NCBI RefSeq assembly: GCF_023091745.1
Contig: NC_068933.1
Span: 22,510,001 to 22,574,000, forward strand
DNA length: 64,000 nucleotides
Origin: Budorcas taxicolor
Lineage: Eukaryota; Chordata; Mammalia; Artiodactyla; Bovidae
Direction: 5' to 3'
The position numbers and the translations under genes are program-made. The notes under the pieces are model-generated. The model ran no database searches. It was not told where the DNA came from and worked only from the letters and a program-made list of their open reading frames with translations. Positions 34,896 through 46,620 of this stretch are shown piece after piece; the stretch's first letter is position 1; each line of letters begins with the position of its first letter.

Positions 34896-34985
34896 TAGGA
34901 AAACAATGGTATACCTGCCTCACTGTTGTATTCCCAGCACCCAGAACACAGAGGATGTTCAAAAAATGCTTATCGAATTTTTATC
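34896..34985 (+). mobile_element. L2 3'-end fragment
   Basis: The phrase tgttgtattcccagcaccca followed by gaacacagaggatgttcaaa and aatgcttatcgaattttt matches the conserved L2 3' UTR end. About 90 bp. Confidence 0.6.
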
Positions 34986-37075
34986 AGAATAAACTTAGTA
35001 AGGAGGAGTAAGTTAGTGTAATATTCACATCAATCTTAGACTACCAAAACTGTCAATGTATTGCCTTAAAAAAACAGGAACTGTGGTCAATTCATCTATA
35101 AAAGCTCAACATATGCTTACATAGTGGCTTCTAATTATAAGACACTTAACCAGCACTGGTTTTAATTAGTTAATGAGTTCATTAAATATATAGCTGTCTT
35201 TGGTGAGGGCTATTATTACTTCAGTTTACAAGTGTGTCAATATTTATTTTAATATAAAAATAATTAGGGATGGCGGTATATGATAGAACTGTTTTTTAAA
35301 AGTTCTGAACATATATTGGCAGTTGAAATGGAGAGGAGCTTACATAAATGAAAAAGTCTACGGGTAAGGATTTGACCTTGGGAAACAGAAAGATTAAAGT
35401 ATCAGCCAGTACAAATTTTCATTATTTTGTAATGACTAAAATGGCAAATGACTAAGAAATATAGGTCACACTAAGAGAGTCAGGTAAGTTGGATAAAACA
35501 ACTGCTTTTCAAATTTTGAAATTCTCATAAGCCACATCTTGGACTAAGTATCACTACAAACTGTGGCTTCTATGATGACTTACTCTATTTCTTTTTAGAA
35601 ATCAGCATTTCAGTCCTCAAGGTGAGGAACTGGACACATTCATTAAGAAAAACTATTCTTACTTAGGTGCATATAACCTTCTAGGGGTACACAATAATTT
35701 TACACTTGTCATCCTGTTTTTCTAAGCGCCCATAACATAATATTTTCTCAAAAATTATAAGTAACTTTCTAAATCTATTATAATTTTGGCTTTTTCAATG
35801 CAGAAATATCTTTGATTATACGATCCCTGACAATTCATCACTATGCCTATTTTTGGCTATTTTTCTTTTAAAAGCATTTGACAGCAAGTCTATCAACTTA
35901 GGATTTTACATATTACAAAAGAGGATTATTTTTAAAATGTATACATTTCCACTCTTACTGAACCAAAAATGACATACCAACTTTCAAAGTAAGACAGTTT
36001 GTATATTTAAGTCCAGCTGGAATTATTTTTGACTTGTGATACGTTGTCAGTGGTGTAAAATAAAAATGCTGATTTGATATCCTTTCATTTATGTCCCAAG
36101 TTTCCTTGTGGCATATGTCAAGTTTCCCTCAAAATGTGGCTAGGCCTAAAATCATCGCTTTTTCAGCCTCACTTGGAATATAAAAAGCTGCTTTATGAGT
36201 TGCAAATCATTAAAACATACATATTTCTCCAAGAGTCTTCAGTAAGTCAGAGAAATGTTTAAGCAAGGTAAACTCTTTGAAGATGTGTTAGAAAAAGCAA
36301 CGAGTGGCAGCCTGCGAACACACATGGAGTAGTAAAATGTCTACTATCTTGCTGGTATAGCTGCTGTCGAAAAAAACAGGATGACAAATGTAAAAATAAA
36401 ACACATATAAATGAAAATCTACATTTTTTCATTTGTTTCCTGTTAGCAAACTCATTTTATTGACAAAAAATTTCCCTTTTTTTCTATTAAGACAACAGAA
36501 ACAAAAGTAAAATGAGTTCAGAAATATGTTGTGAGATATGTTGTTCAACAAAGCCTGGGATTACTGCCCTTAAAATATTTCTGGTGACAACTGAGCCAAA
36601 AAGCAGTAACAAACTAATAAGCCTTTTGTTTGGTCCTTTTTATAGTGTCTTTTTACAATGTAACAACCACACAGAGATTATAGAGACAGAAGCATTTTCC
36701 ACAATATCTTGACAACTCTACTTTCTGACTTCAACTATTTGGATGTGGAAGTATGATCAGTTATAATTTTTAAAAATTTTAATGTAATAATTTTAATGAC
36801 AATGCAAAAACAAGGAAGAGATTGAAGCAATTATTAAATATTGGGCAGGGGTATATTCCAAAGTGGTGTAACTCCATATTGAAGCATTTCCTGCCCTGTA
36901 CTAAAATTTTTCCCCCAAAAATATTACATTTAATAAATTTAATATTATGAATTTTAATGAAGATAATAAATAATATACTTTCTAGCATCTCTGAAGTTCA
37001 AATTTTCTTTATTTTCTGTAAAGTGGCAATAGTAGATGATGATACCTTTTTAGAAATTCTTTTAAGACAAGTTAA
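34986..37075. other. Long AT-rich stretch with no recognised feature
   Basis: About 2.1 kb without any repeat I recognise and without a plausible gene; frames are 60-70 codons and featureless. Confidence 0.45.
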
Positions 37076-37083
37076 CCTCAAAC

Positions 37084-37242
37084 TTTTTTTTATTTGTTTT
37101 AATATAAATTTATTTATTTTAATTGGAGGTTAATTACTTTACAGTATTGTCTTGGTTTTGCCATACATCAACATGAATCCGCCACAGGTATACATGTGTT
37201 CCCCATCCTGAACCCCCCTCCCTCCTCCCTCCCCGTACCATC
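37084..37242 (-). mobile_element. Bovine-type L1 3' UTR end, antisense
   Basis: Antisense 3' end of a bovine L1: T-rich tail at the left (37084-37092), then aattggaggttaattacttt and ttgccatacatcaacatgaa, and a C-rich tract ccctccctcctccctcccc at 37217-37235. On the minus strand that tract is G-rich with G-quadruplex potential, a feature of L1 3' UTRs. The 8-bp duplication cctcaaac flanks it at 37076-37083 and 37243-37250. A strongly 5'-truncated insertion of about 160 bp. Confidence 0.88.
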
Positions 37243-37309
37243 CCTCAAACATTTTAAGCAATTTTACCCATTGTGGTACCCAATCTCCTGAAAGCCACTT
37301 TGAGGAGAA

Positions 37310-37490
37310 AACGCCTTTCACAGCGCTCTGGTCCACGACAGCGCCTTTGCTCCCCTTCGCCTCACTTCTCACTCGCACTGTGCGCAGTGCGGCCGCGGGT
37401 TCTGCCCCAGGTGGATGGGTGGCGTTTGGCACCTGTCTCAGGTTCGGTTCCCAGGAAGTAGACTCTGAGACAGAGATTAGCGCGTGGGAA
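37310..37490. other. Small CpG-rich patch with a NotI octamer
   Basis: About 14 CpG in 180 bp, against a CpG-poor background, including GCGGCCGC at 37389-37396. The right part (ttcccaggaagtagactctg, acagagattagcgcgtggg) resembles an old mammalian repeat I cannot name. Too short for a standard CpG island and with no gene start nearby. A 166-codon minus-strand frame (37139-37639) crosses it, but its C-terminus is L1 3' UTR and it has no domain. Confidence 0.6.
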
Positions 37491-37934
37491 GGGAGGAAGA
37501 AGTGGCTGGACAGAGGATGACCCTGATCCATGATGCAGTCCCAACAGAGGGCTTGGCGTGGAGACTGGCATGGCCTCAGAGTTCTTCTGAGCTGGAGATA
37601 AGAGGACCAGGGTTTAATACCCCCTCGTTGATCAGGCATTGGTTGTGGACTGCTCTAAAAGGCAGCACAACTCTGGGCAAGGCAGTGTTCTTCAGTATCT
37701 CCAAAAAAAAAGTTGAAGCTAAGGCTATCCTTTGCAACCCTCTCAACAACCAGGAAGAAAACTCCTGAGTTTCTGAGAGGGCATCTGGGTGGTGCATCAC
37801 AATTACACAAGAACTGTGGGGGGAAACGAAGAATCCCAGGTAAGTCTGAAGTCGTTCTCTAAGAATTTAGTATTGAAGACCAGTTCTGTCAATCTAGGTA
37901 GCTGTATCAAATATTCCTCCCTATTATTTATTAT
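37491..37934. other. No firm feature
   Basis: About 440 bp between the CpG patch and the next SINE. The left part may continue the same old repeat. A short A-run lies at about 37701-37711. Confidence 0.35.
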
Positions 37935-38138
37935 GGGCTTCTCTGGTGGCTCAGAACGTAAAAAATCCACCTGCAATGTGGGAGACCTGCGTTTGATCCC
38001 TGGGTTGGGAAGATCCCCTGGAGGAGGGCACAGCAACCCACTTCAGTATTCTGGCTTGGAGAATCCCCATGGACAGAGGAGCCTGGTGGGCTACAGTCCA
38101 TAGGGTCACAAAGAGTCAGACACAACTGAGTGACTAAA
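37935..38138 (+). mobile_element. Bov-tA SINE, sense
   Basis: Head gggcttctctggtggctcag to tail agacacaactgagtgacta. It ends directly against an antisense Bov-tA, giving a tail-to-tail pair. Confidence 0.95.
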
Positions 38139-38451
38139 TGAAAGTGAAAGTTTCTCAGTGGTGTCCAACTCTTTGCGACCCCATGGACTATACAGTCCAT
38201 GGAATTCTCCAGGACAGAATACTGGAGTGGACAGCCTTTCCCTTCTCCAGGGGATCTTCCCAACCCAGGGATCAAACCCAGGTCTCCTGCATTGCAGGTG
38301 GATTCTTTACCAGCTGAGGCACCAGGGAAGCCCAAGAATACTGGAGTGGGTAGCCTATCCCTTCTCCAGTGGATCTTCCCAACCCAGGAATCGAACCAGG
38401 GTCTCCTATACTGCAGGTGGATTCTTTACCAGCTGAGCTACCAGGGAAGCC
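38139..38451 (-). mobile_element. Bov-tA SINE, antisense, with duplicated head half
   Basis: A full antisense Bov-tA (38139-38331) is followed at once by a second copy of only its head-side ~120 bp (38332-38451). The repeated part runs from agaatactggagtgg to agctaccagggaagccc and is about 90% alike by eye. This is a partial tandem duplication or a recombinant of two SINEs. With the preceding sense copy it makes a near-continuous inverted repeat with about 200-bp arms. Confidence 0.93.
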
Positions 38452-38468
38452 CAAAAAGGGTGTGCTGC

Positions 38469-38540
38469 CTCCCCATCCAGGAATCAAACCCCAGTCTCCC
38501 ACATGACAGGTGGGGATACTCACCACTATACTAATGAGGA
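38469..38540 (-). pseudogene. tRNA-Asp(GTC) pseudogene
   Basis: On the minus strand this 72-nt segment reads as a tRNA-Asp with the anticodon GTC in the loop CTGTCAT. The D-arm region (attagtatagtggtgagtat) is intact and the length is exactly that of eukaryotic nuclear tRNA-Asp without CCA. The 7-bp acceptor stem (tcctcat/atgggga, one T-G wobble) and 5-bp anticodon stem (cccac/gtggg) still pair, because CpG decay struck both sides of each pair. The T-arm is damaged: tgggg against cctgg leaves a G-G mismatch, and the B-box core has TTTGA for TTCGA. A retroposed or decayed copy is more likely than a working gene. Confidence 0.88.
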
Positions 38541-38692
38541 TGGTAAGCACAGACATTATTTATTATATTCAGTCAATATGAATTTGGAAGGTTCTGGCCA
38601 GAAGTATAAATATAGCCATGTGAAGTACATTGAAAAGTTGAATGAGCTTAAACACAAAGGGTCTATATTTTTAAACAAGGAACTGGAAACAC

Positions 38693-39246
38693 TGACCAAT
38701 ACACGCTACATACTCAAACACATACTTGTAGAATGAATATGTAAATAATTAAAAGGATTAAATCTAAATCAAACTTGTGCCCGTTTAGGAATATTTCGGG
38801 TGAGCCAAATTAAATAATAATTTACATTATTAGTTGTTGTTCATTCATTAAGTCGTGTCCGACTCTTTGTGACCCTAGGGACTGTAGCATGCCAGGCTTC
38901 CCTGTCCTTCACTATTTCCCGGAGTTTGCTCAGATTCATGTCCATTGAGTCAATGATGCTACCTAACAATCTTATCATCGGATGCCCCACAGCCCCTCCT
39001 TTTGCCTTTGATCTTTCCCAACATTATGGCATTTTCCAATGAGCTGACTATTACATTATAGCCAATATATATAAAAGTTGGGTATGATATAACAACTAGG
39101 CTTATTTTTATATATATTGGCTATAATGTAATAGCCAACTCATTGGAAAACGCCATAATGTTTTGACCAATACATGCTACATACTCAAACACATACTTGT
39201 AGAATGAATAGGCAAATAATTAAAAGGATTAAATCTAAGTCAAACT
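38693..39246. repeat. Compound rearrangement: 83-bp direct repeat enclosing a 55-bp fold-back
   Basis: Direct copies at 38693-38775 and 39164-39246 (from tgaccaatacacgctacata and tgaccaatacatgctacata to the aaact end) differ at about four positions. Between them lie an antisense BovB tail and an inverted repeat. The left arm 39022-39076 (from cattatggcattttccaatg) and right arm 39106-39160 (to ggaaaacgccataatg) differ at three positions around a 29-bp loop. The left arm spans the BovB 5' junction, so the right arm is an inverted copy of that junction. The inverted copy joins the second direct copy within about 3 bp. One replication event with two template switches would explain both duplications. 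Confidence 0.93.
38834..39044 (-). mobile_element. BovB 3' tail (~211 bp), antisense
   Basis: Reads gttgttcattcattaagtcg at the element's 3' end to cattttccaatgagctga at its 5' boundary. Only the last ~211 bp of BovB is present. It is enclosed in the compound rearrangement at 38693-39246. Confidence 0.9.
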
Positions 39247-40342
39247 GTGATAATGTACATTAAATCAAATGACTTTTTCTTTACCCTTCAAAATTGTTAA
39301 AGCTAAGATTCCAAGGCCTAACTAAATAGGCTTCCAAAGTAGCTTCTATTTGTTCTATCTTCAAGGAATTCTTCCTTTTGACATTTATGGTTTATACGTC
39401 TTCACACTGATAAGACTCCTTCATAAGGTCTATCAGCTGTTATTTGTCACTCTTTTATCCAGAGACTTCCTGGATAATTCTTTGCAGATTTTTTATACCC
39501 TTAATGAGCTCACAAGTAAGCTCTGTAAAAAAAAATAAAAATGTACACATCAGATTTGGTGTCTCTGTAACAGGCAACATTGCAGGGTGAGGAATCGAAC
39601 ATTCAGGTATTAAATAAGTAGAAATAGCTGTACATTAAGTTGTTAACTGCAAGAAGTTCTGCATTTCTAAAGGCCTTAAGAAAAGAACATCTTGTTTTAT
39701 TACAATAAACTATCAGTTGATTCTTTCAAAAGCAGCATATACAAATAACCCATTCTAAATACTGTGAAAATCTTTGCTGAATAATCTTATAAATCATGTA
39801 TACTTGTGTTTGCAGAGGAAATATTTTTTTAATAAAGCTCCTGGTGTTTGGTGTTCAACAAAAGATTTCAAAGAATACAAATCAAAATGTTTATTTCTAC
39901 TGCTGTTATATAAAAACACACATCATGCTGTTTCAGAGAAAACATGATTTTTCCATATTTCTAATAACAATTTTATTTAAAGGTGTGACATATTTTGCAC
40001 AGTCTATGTCATTTTTATAGAAAATGTACATAGTACTTTTTATAGAAAGTACTGTTAACAACATGATTTCTAGATTCCATGTTTAATATGTTTTTAAATG
40101 GCAGAGAAAAAAATAATTACTCTAATGTAGTGAAAAAAATTAACAGTATTTCAGAGAAGTATGACTTCTAGAATGGCAATGTAAGAAGCTCTTTTGGCAT
40201 CCAGCAAATGAAAAAAAATTCATTCAAGAAAATTTACTAAATCTTGGTAAGAATAATAACAGTGAGAGTGGCATGTAAACCATGAGCCACTTCCTCCCCA
40301 AATCAGCTTAGCTTTATATAAACCCATGGCAAATGTGGTCAA
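39247..40342. other. AT-rich, no recognised feature
   Basis: About 1.1 kb with no repeat family or gene recognised; frames of 60-75 codons are AT-driven. Confidence 0.45.
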
Positions 40343-40437
40343 TACTCCAGTATTCTTGCTTGGAGAATTCCAGGGACAGAAGAGCCTGGGGGGCTAGAGT
40401 CCATGGGGTTATAGAGTGGGACAACACTGAGCAAGCG
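40343..40437 (+). mobile_element. Bov-tA SINE, tail part only
   Basis: About 95 bp: actccagtattcttgcttgg through agcctggggggctagagtcc to gggacaacactgagcaag. The head and linker are missing. Confidence 0.85.
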
Positions 40438-40559
40438 TGCAGGGCTCAAAGGACAAGGGCTCCCTCGCACATCCCGGTCCCTGCGCAGAAGGCAGAGGTT
40501 CTAAGCCCAGTCACGACACACCTAGAATATCAGATACCTAGTTGCCCTTTTCCCACACC

Positions 40560-41140
40560 TTTTCAGACAAGTTGAAAAGATGGTAAGACAGCACTCCTAC
40601 CCAGCTCCCTGCTTACAAAGCTAGAGTGATACTCCCCGAGAAGTGGGCCATTGCGGCTACCCCAGCTCTGGAACAAGGGGAAAGGCCAGGCCTATCACCA
40701 GAGAACTCTGGAGCTCTCCCCAGGAAACTGACTTTATGTAAAACAGAATGTGGGAAAATTTGAGCCTAAGGGGTGCTTTTAAAAACAATGTCAATTTTGG
40801 TGGTAAGACTTTAAGTGGAGAGAGGCTGATAGCTCCATCAGATCAACAAGCTCACAAACAGGGAAAGAGGCAGCTAAGAAGAGTAATCTCAGGATCAGAA
40901 CAAACCTCAAAGGCTATTCTCATAGTCCACCCATGCAAAGTGGTCTGAATTTAATGGATCAGACCATGCGACAACTTTTCCCCAGCTTACTGTCAAAAAC
41001 AACAGAGCAGTCAGCAGGCAATTAGTAAAAACTAACAGCTGTGTCTAACACCAATAGATTTCAAGAGTTTAACAGAGATAAGAGAAAGACTCAATGGCCG
41101 CCCTACTAAAATCACTTGATCTCAGAGTGACCGGGTGACT
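40560..41140 (+). mobile_element. Probable older L1 5' UTR segment
   Basis: Phrases such as cgacaacttttccccagctt, gagcagtcagcaggcaatta and tgtgtctaacaccaatagat follow in an order I associate with the 5' UTR of older mammalian L1 subfamilies. No ORF1 or ORF2 sequence follows. The family call is from memory of consensus text and is weak. 41141-41614, to its right, shows nothing I can assign. Confidence 0.4.
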
Positions 41141-41614
41141 GTTTAAGACTGTTTACTGCATGCATCCTTGTGAATTCGATGAGGACGCCCCTCTGACTGG
41201 ACGGAACTGCATACTGTGTGGGCTCAGAGAAATGGGCAGTCAACTGCCTTATGGCCAGTTTGTTTAACCTTGTGACAGTTCATCCTAAGAAAGGTACTTA
41301 GTAATCTGCAACAGATACTGGAGGTTCCAATCAGACTTCTGGATCTATTCATCTAATAGCCAGCTCTTCTCCACTTGAGCTCCCATGATCTTTTATCTCA
41401 CTCTCCTCAATTCAGTAAGACTATTCTGCTTTACACGAGTTTACTATTCTTATGCTACAGTACAAAACTTCTTCCAGGCAGAAATTTAAAATGATCAAAA
41501 GGTTTCCTTTTAACTGTTTCCCTTATCTCGGGGACCACAGTCCCATTCTGTTTATTGTACACTGGGTAAACATATTTGCTTTATACATTTTTCTAATTGT
41601 TTAGGATAGCAAGG

Positions 41615-42606
41615 ACTGTCTCCTGAGAAACCTATATGCCAAAGAATCAACAGTTAGAACTGGACACAGAACAACTGACTGGTCCAAAACCAGGAAAGGA
41701 ATATGACAAGGCTGTATATTGTCACCCTGTTTATTTAACTTATATGCACAGTACATCACGTGAAATGCCCAGCTAGATGAAACACAAGCCAGAATCAAGA
41801 TTGCCAGGAGAAATATCAACAAACTCAGGTATGCAGATAATACCGCTCTAGTAGCAGAAATTGAAAAGGAACTATATGGCCTCTTGATAAGAATGAAAGA
41901 GGAGAACGAAAATGCTGGTTTGAAACTCAATGCTTAAAAAACAAAAAAACTAAGAATTATGGCATCCAGTACCATCTCTTCGGCAAGTAGAAGGGGAAAA
42001 AGTGAAATAGTGCAGATTTTATTTTCTTATGCTCCAAAATCACTGTGGACAGTGACTGTAGCCATGAAATTAAGATGCTTGCTCCTTAGAAGGAAAGCTA
42101 TGACAAACCTAGACAGTGTATTAGTAAAGCAGAGATATCACTTTGCCAACAAAGATCTGTCTAGTCAAACTATGGTTTTTCAATAGTCATGTACAGATGT
42201 GAGAGTTGGACCATAAAGAAGGTTGAGTGCCAAAGAACTGATACTTTCAAACTATGGTATTGGAGAAGACTCTTGAGAGTCCCCTGGACTGTGAGATCAA
42301 ACCAATCAATCCTACAGGAAAGCAACTGCAAATATTCATTGGAAGGACTGATGCTGAAGCTGAAACTCCAATACTTTGGCCACCTGATGTGAAGAGCCAA
42401 CTCCCTGGAAAAGATTCTGATGCTGGGGAAGACTGAAGGCAAATGGAGAAGTGGGTAATAGAGGATGAGATGGTTAGACAGCATCATGATTCAACAGACA
42501 TGAATTTCAGCAAACTTCAGGAGATAGTGGATGACAGGGAAGCCTGGAGTGCTACACTCCATGAGGATGCAAAGAGTCGGGACATGACTTAGCCACTGAA
42601 CAACAG
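41615..42606 (+). mobile_element. BovB LINE, 5'-truncated, sense
   Basis: About 990 bp from ctcctgagaaacctatatgc in the RT domain to the end cactgaacaacagcagg. The polymerase box at 41830-41841 reads YADN, so the second catalytic aspartate is lost. Many small deletions mark an old copy. Tracts such as CESWTIKKVECQ and WRRLLRVPWT remain readable in 42189-42392. Confidence 0.94.
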
Positions 42607-45589
42607 CAGGGACTAGTAAGATCCCACTTACTCCATGTTTGAATGTGCATTTTCAGAAATAAGCTTCTCAAAGAGCAACGTGGGTATGACATATTCTGAG
42701 AACAGGGTATTGAAGATGTTATATACTCCTTGAAACTAATGCCATTAAATAGTGTTACTATTAATTAATAGTGTTACTATTGTTAATATTCTACCTGTTT
42801 CCCAAACAGGTAGAATAGATTTGTCTTGAAAGTAAAAAAGCAGAATTAGAACGGACCTTTCAATTTCTTTGCTAGTGAGTCTCTTGGGAAATCTGTTCTC
42901 CCGGTCCCTGGAAGGATAGATATCGGGCTCTCACGAATGTGCTGCACGTGTACTAGAACAACACAGAGAGTCCCACTGAACTTCTGTTTCTCTGATTCAG
43001 GTTAGACTTTTGTTCACGTGATCGAGAACTTTTCTTCCAATGCAGATCAAGTAAGAATAAAGTAGATTTCCTATGGAGTTCACTTCTAGTAAAACCAAAA
43101 TCAACCAGTCAACACCACTCTATGAATCAGACTATTCTAACTGTGTGTTGACTCTGCTATACTTTATGATAACTGCACGACCTGATATATGGCTTGGTAG
43201 TGCAGGATGGAAAATAAGAATTTTCAGTTATCTGTCCTGGGAAATTTTAACATTTGGGAAGAAACACAGAGACATCTAGTTCTGTAAAAATCAGTTACAG
43301 ACAGGTAAGTAATTTAACTATCAACAGAAAATTTTTAAATTTTTTAAAAGAGACTATAGAACATATACTTTTGCAGGCACAGAGTTGATGTTACTTCATA
43401 GACAAGATACAAAATCTTTTTAAAAATCAAGAGTAAAAGAAACACTGGGAGGAGACATTTGCAAAACAGAATTAGTTACCAGAATTCTTTGATAATTCCA
43501 ATGACTCAGGAATTGGAGAAGAAGAGAATAAATTAGGAAGAAGAGGATAAATCCAAAAGGAAAACAGATTTTATAAAACAGTGCTATCCTGGAAGCTAAG
43601 TAAAAAGCACAAATAACATATCTGACCTAAATCCTTTAACAGTTAAATATACAATATTTTAAATTCATTGCTTTAATGTTTTTATTTGCTTTCTTAGGCA
43701 TTAGCTAAAAACTTTAGAAATATACCAGGTTCTGAAGTATGTGGAGAAATTACACAGTAGAAATTGTAGTAGAATATTTATACTTTTAAAGTAAAATGTA
43801 TCCCAAAGTTTTAAATAAAAGTATTTTGAAAATTTTGAATAAATACAGTCACTTCCAAGTGAAAAAATTCTCAAAAATGCAACACATTCTGACAGAAAAT
43901 AAAATGGTACTAAATAAAATGGGGTGATAATATCTGTTACCATAACGGTGAGTGAAACAGAGTATTCAGATTTTCTTTTTACAGATGTTAACAATACTTC
44001 ATCTTGGCATAATATCCCCAGACATATATTCTCATCTTTCATTGTCTTGTGTAGTATTTCATATCTTGGCTTTCCTCTGATTGCTAATAAACTACTTTGA
44101 GTTGACCGTACACATTCCGATCTTCCAAATAAAGATTATCTCTTTCTAGCTCAGATAAACTCTATACAGTAATTCAGTAAATAAAGGTAATACCACTATA
44201 AAGTTTAAGGAAATTCAATAGCTTTTTAATTTCTGTAAATAAATCCATAAGTGCATTTTTGTAAGCACAGTTAATGTTTACAATATGCACTGTAAGATCG
44301 TAATTCCCCTCCATCATTTTTGGCATAACAGTTCAATACATTTTTGATATTTTATCTATCTTTGTGTGGGCAGCAGAATGGTATCAGTCCCCAGCCTCAT
44401 AAGCAGAACAATGTAACCAGAATAAAAGTAGGGCCAGGGTCAGAGAGCAAGCATGCACAGAAGCTAAAATGTGCCCTCTAAACCTACAGCATTTGCCAGA
44501 GGTTCCTGTCAAGTAGGTTTTCTTGTTTTGCTTGGAGCTGTTTTTAATCCTGAACTTTGAGAATCCTCATCTTGGGGTTTTACACTTTACCCCAGCATCT
44601 CTAAACAAAATCATATGGTTTCATACTGTAGGCAAGAAATAATTCAATGCCAGATCAAATTGTTCTGTATGGCTGTTTATTCCAGATTCACGATGTTCCT
44701 CAGTTAGATCACATAAATCTCCAAGTGACTTCTGAACACTAAAGCCTGGATTTAAGAGGTACCACCTGTCCAGATAGTCTGTGCTGCACTGCTGGGGTCC
44801 CAAGACATTCTGGAGTTTGAAGGCAATTATTTTGTTAACCAAGAACCCATAGTTGTGCTTTTATATTTCAAAAGTTTCAGAGGCAGACAGCTTAATATAT
44901 TTGTTTTGTATTTATTACTTGTGATGTATTTAGTAAAATTATACAGTAATATCCATATTCACCTTCACATAAAAAATAGAAAATCAATAATTTGACATCT
45001 GTAACCTGGATATCAAATAATACATACATAATATATTAAGTTTTTGAGAGATTTTAACTGCTTGAAATTTCTGAAATGTGGTTATTCAAATAAAAAAGAA
45101 TGTGCTTTCAAGAATACTTTAGATAAGTATTTTTTTTTAAGACTGAAAACTTGAACTTCTTGGGATGATAAGCATCCCATATTATTTTGAGTTGTGATAA
45201 CTACGAAACAGCAGATTCAGTCAATCCATATGTATGAGCGTTTTAAAAAGATGTTATCCTTTGAGAGAATAGACATTATCAAAATTGAGCAAGTAAATGT
45301 TCATCAGAAGGCACGGAATGTTATAGCAGGAAAGGAACTGAGAAACCGAAGCCCTTGGCGGGACAGACCACTTTCCCGCCTCCACACCACTCTCCTTCCT
45401 AACATATATTTTTTTTCAAGCTCTGTCCACCTAAGACACATCACATTTTTCAAACATGCAAACCAAAAATATTTACTGAAAATTATCTGATCTTGTCCAA
45501 GATACTTAATATACAGAGCAAGTGAAATAAACAGAGCCACTCTCCCCTAAGAGTTTCATAAGGAAAATGGCCATAATTTTTAAGTATTT
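42607..45589. other. Long stretch with no recognised repeat; small hairpin at 42787-42817
   Basis: About 3 kb, AT-rich. A perfect 14-bp hairpin, tattctacctgttt (42787-42800) and aaacaggtagaata (42804-42817) with loop ccc, lies just after a 16-bp direct repeat of aatagtgttactatt (about 42750-42781). No repeat family or gene recognised; frames of 70-113 codons have no domain. Confidence 0.45.
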
Positions 45590-46620
45590 GCAATTACAGA
45601 CTGTGTTAGGTGATACAACGGGAAAGAATACACTGTGAGATCTCAGTTGAGATCAGAAAGATGAGTGAACAGAAGTCAAACAGGTAAAGAGGTGAAACTA
45701 AGTTCTGTGACGAGCCTGATGTACAGGCAAGCACAGTGCACTGCAGGGACTAAAAAGGAGCAATAACAGCTGGAAAATACTGACTAATGGGAAGACCAGT
45801 ATGAGATGATGAACAGCCATGGTCTTTATCAAAGAGCAAAAGGAAGCCAACAAAGAATTTCAAGTGGTGATGTTATACCATCAGATTTGCATTTTATCAA
45901 ATATAGGGACCAGACTTCAGACAGGAAGGAGTGGCTCTCAAGTAGATGAGTTAGGGGACTTAGGCCATGTTCTGGGCAAAAGATTTTAGTTGGGTGCAGA
46001 CCTAATGGAAGGAATGGAGCAGACAGAATAAATTTAAAAAATACTCCATTTGGAAGAAAATTCATCAGGTGTTAGTGATCACTAACTGGGAATGGGTTAG
46101 GGGGAGATGTCCAAGAAGGGCACTATGACTTTTTATTCTGCAACCAGATGGATAAATGGCTCCATCTACTGAAAATCAGAATCCAGAAATTTATGGGATA
46201 AATTACAAAATCCTGTTAAAAAAGGTTCAATTTGAGGTACATCTGTAGCATCCCAGTAGAAATAGCAAATATGCAGTTAAGCCTATATGTCTATATAACA
46301 AAACAGAAATTTACACAGAAAATAAAAATCAGGGACTCATCACTACAAAATGGGAGATATGAAATGAAGCCTTGAAGATAAATAAAATTACTTGAGTAAG
46401 AAACTGAGTAAGAAGAGAATGAAAATTCCCACAAGGAATGGCAAGGAAAACAAACATGAATAGCCAGTAAGATTCAGCAAAGAGTGGCCAGGCAAACAGA
46501 AAGAAATAGAAGCACGTGGTAAAAAAAATAAGTGAACGTTTGATGTTTTAAAAAGGAACAGGAAGTGACTGTGTCAAATTTTGCTGAGAAGAAATAACTG
46601 AATTTGAAATTTATCCACAG
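45590..46620 (+). mobile_element. Old mammalian interspersed repeat, unassigned
   Basis: Purine-rich text with phrases such as aagtggtgatgttataccat, ggaaggaatggagcagacag and, at about 46567-46600, tgactgtgtcaaattttgct followed by gagaagaaataactgaattt. The order recalls a repeat seen widely in placental genomes whose name I cannot fix. The right part (46420-46620) is the better match. Confidence 0.4.

Noticed and set aside
37310..37490. True CpG-island promoter
   Set aside because: Under 200 bp, no downstream exon or transcript evidence, and partly repeat-like.
37139..37639. 166-codon minus-strand open frame as a gene
   Set aside because: Its C-terminal third is antisense L1 3' UTR, the rest crosses a CpG-rich patch (few stop codons), and no domain or codon pattern supports it.
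38469..38540. Functional tRNA-Asp gene
   Set aside because: The T-stem is mispaired and the B-box core is mutated; the changes follow the CpG decay pattern of a pseudogene.
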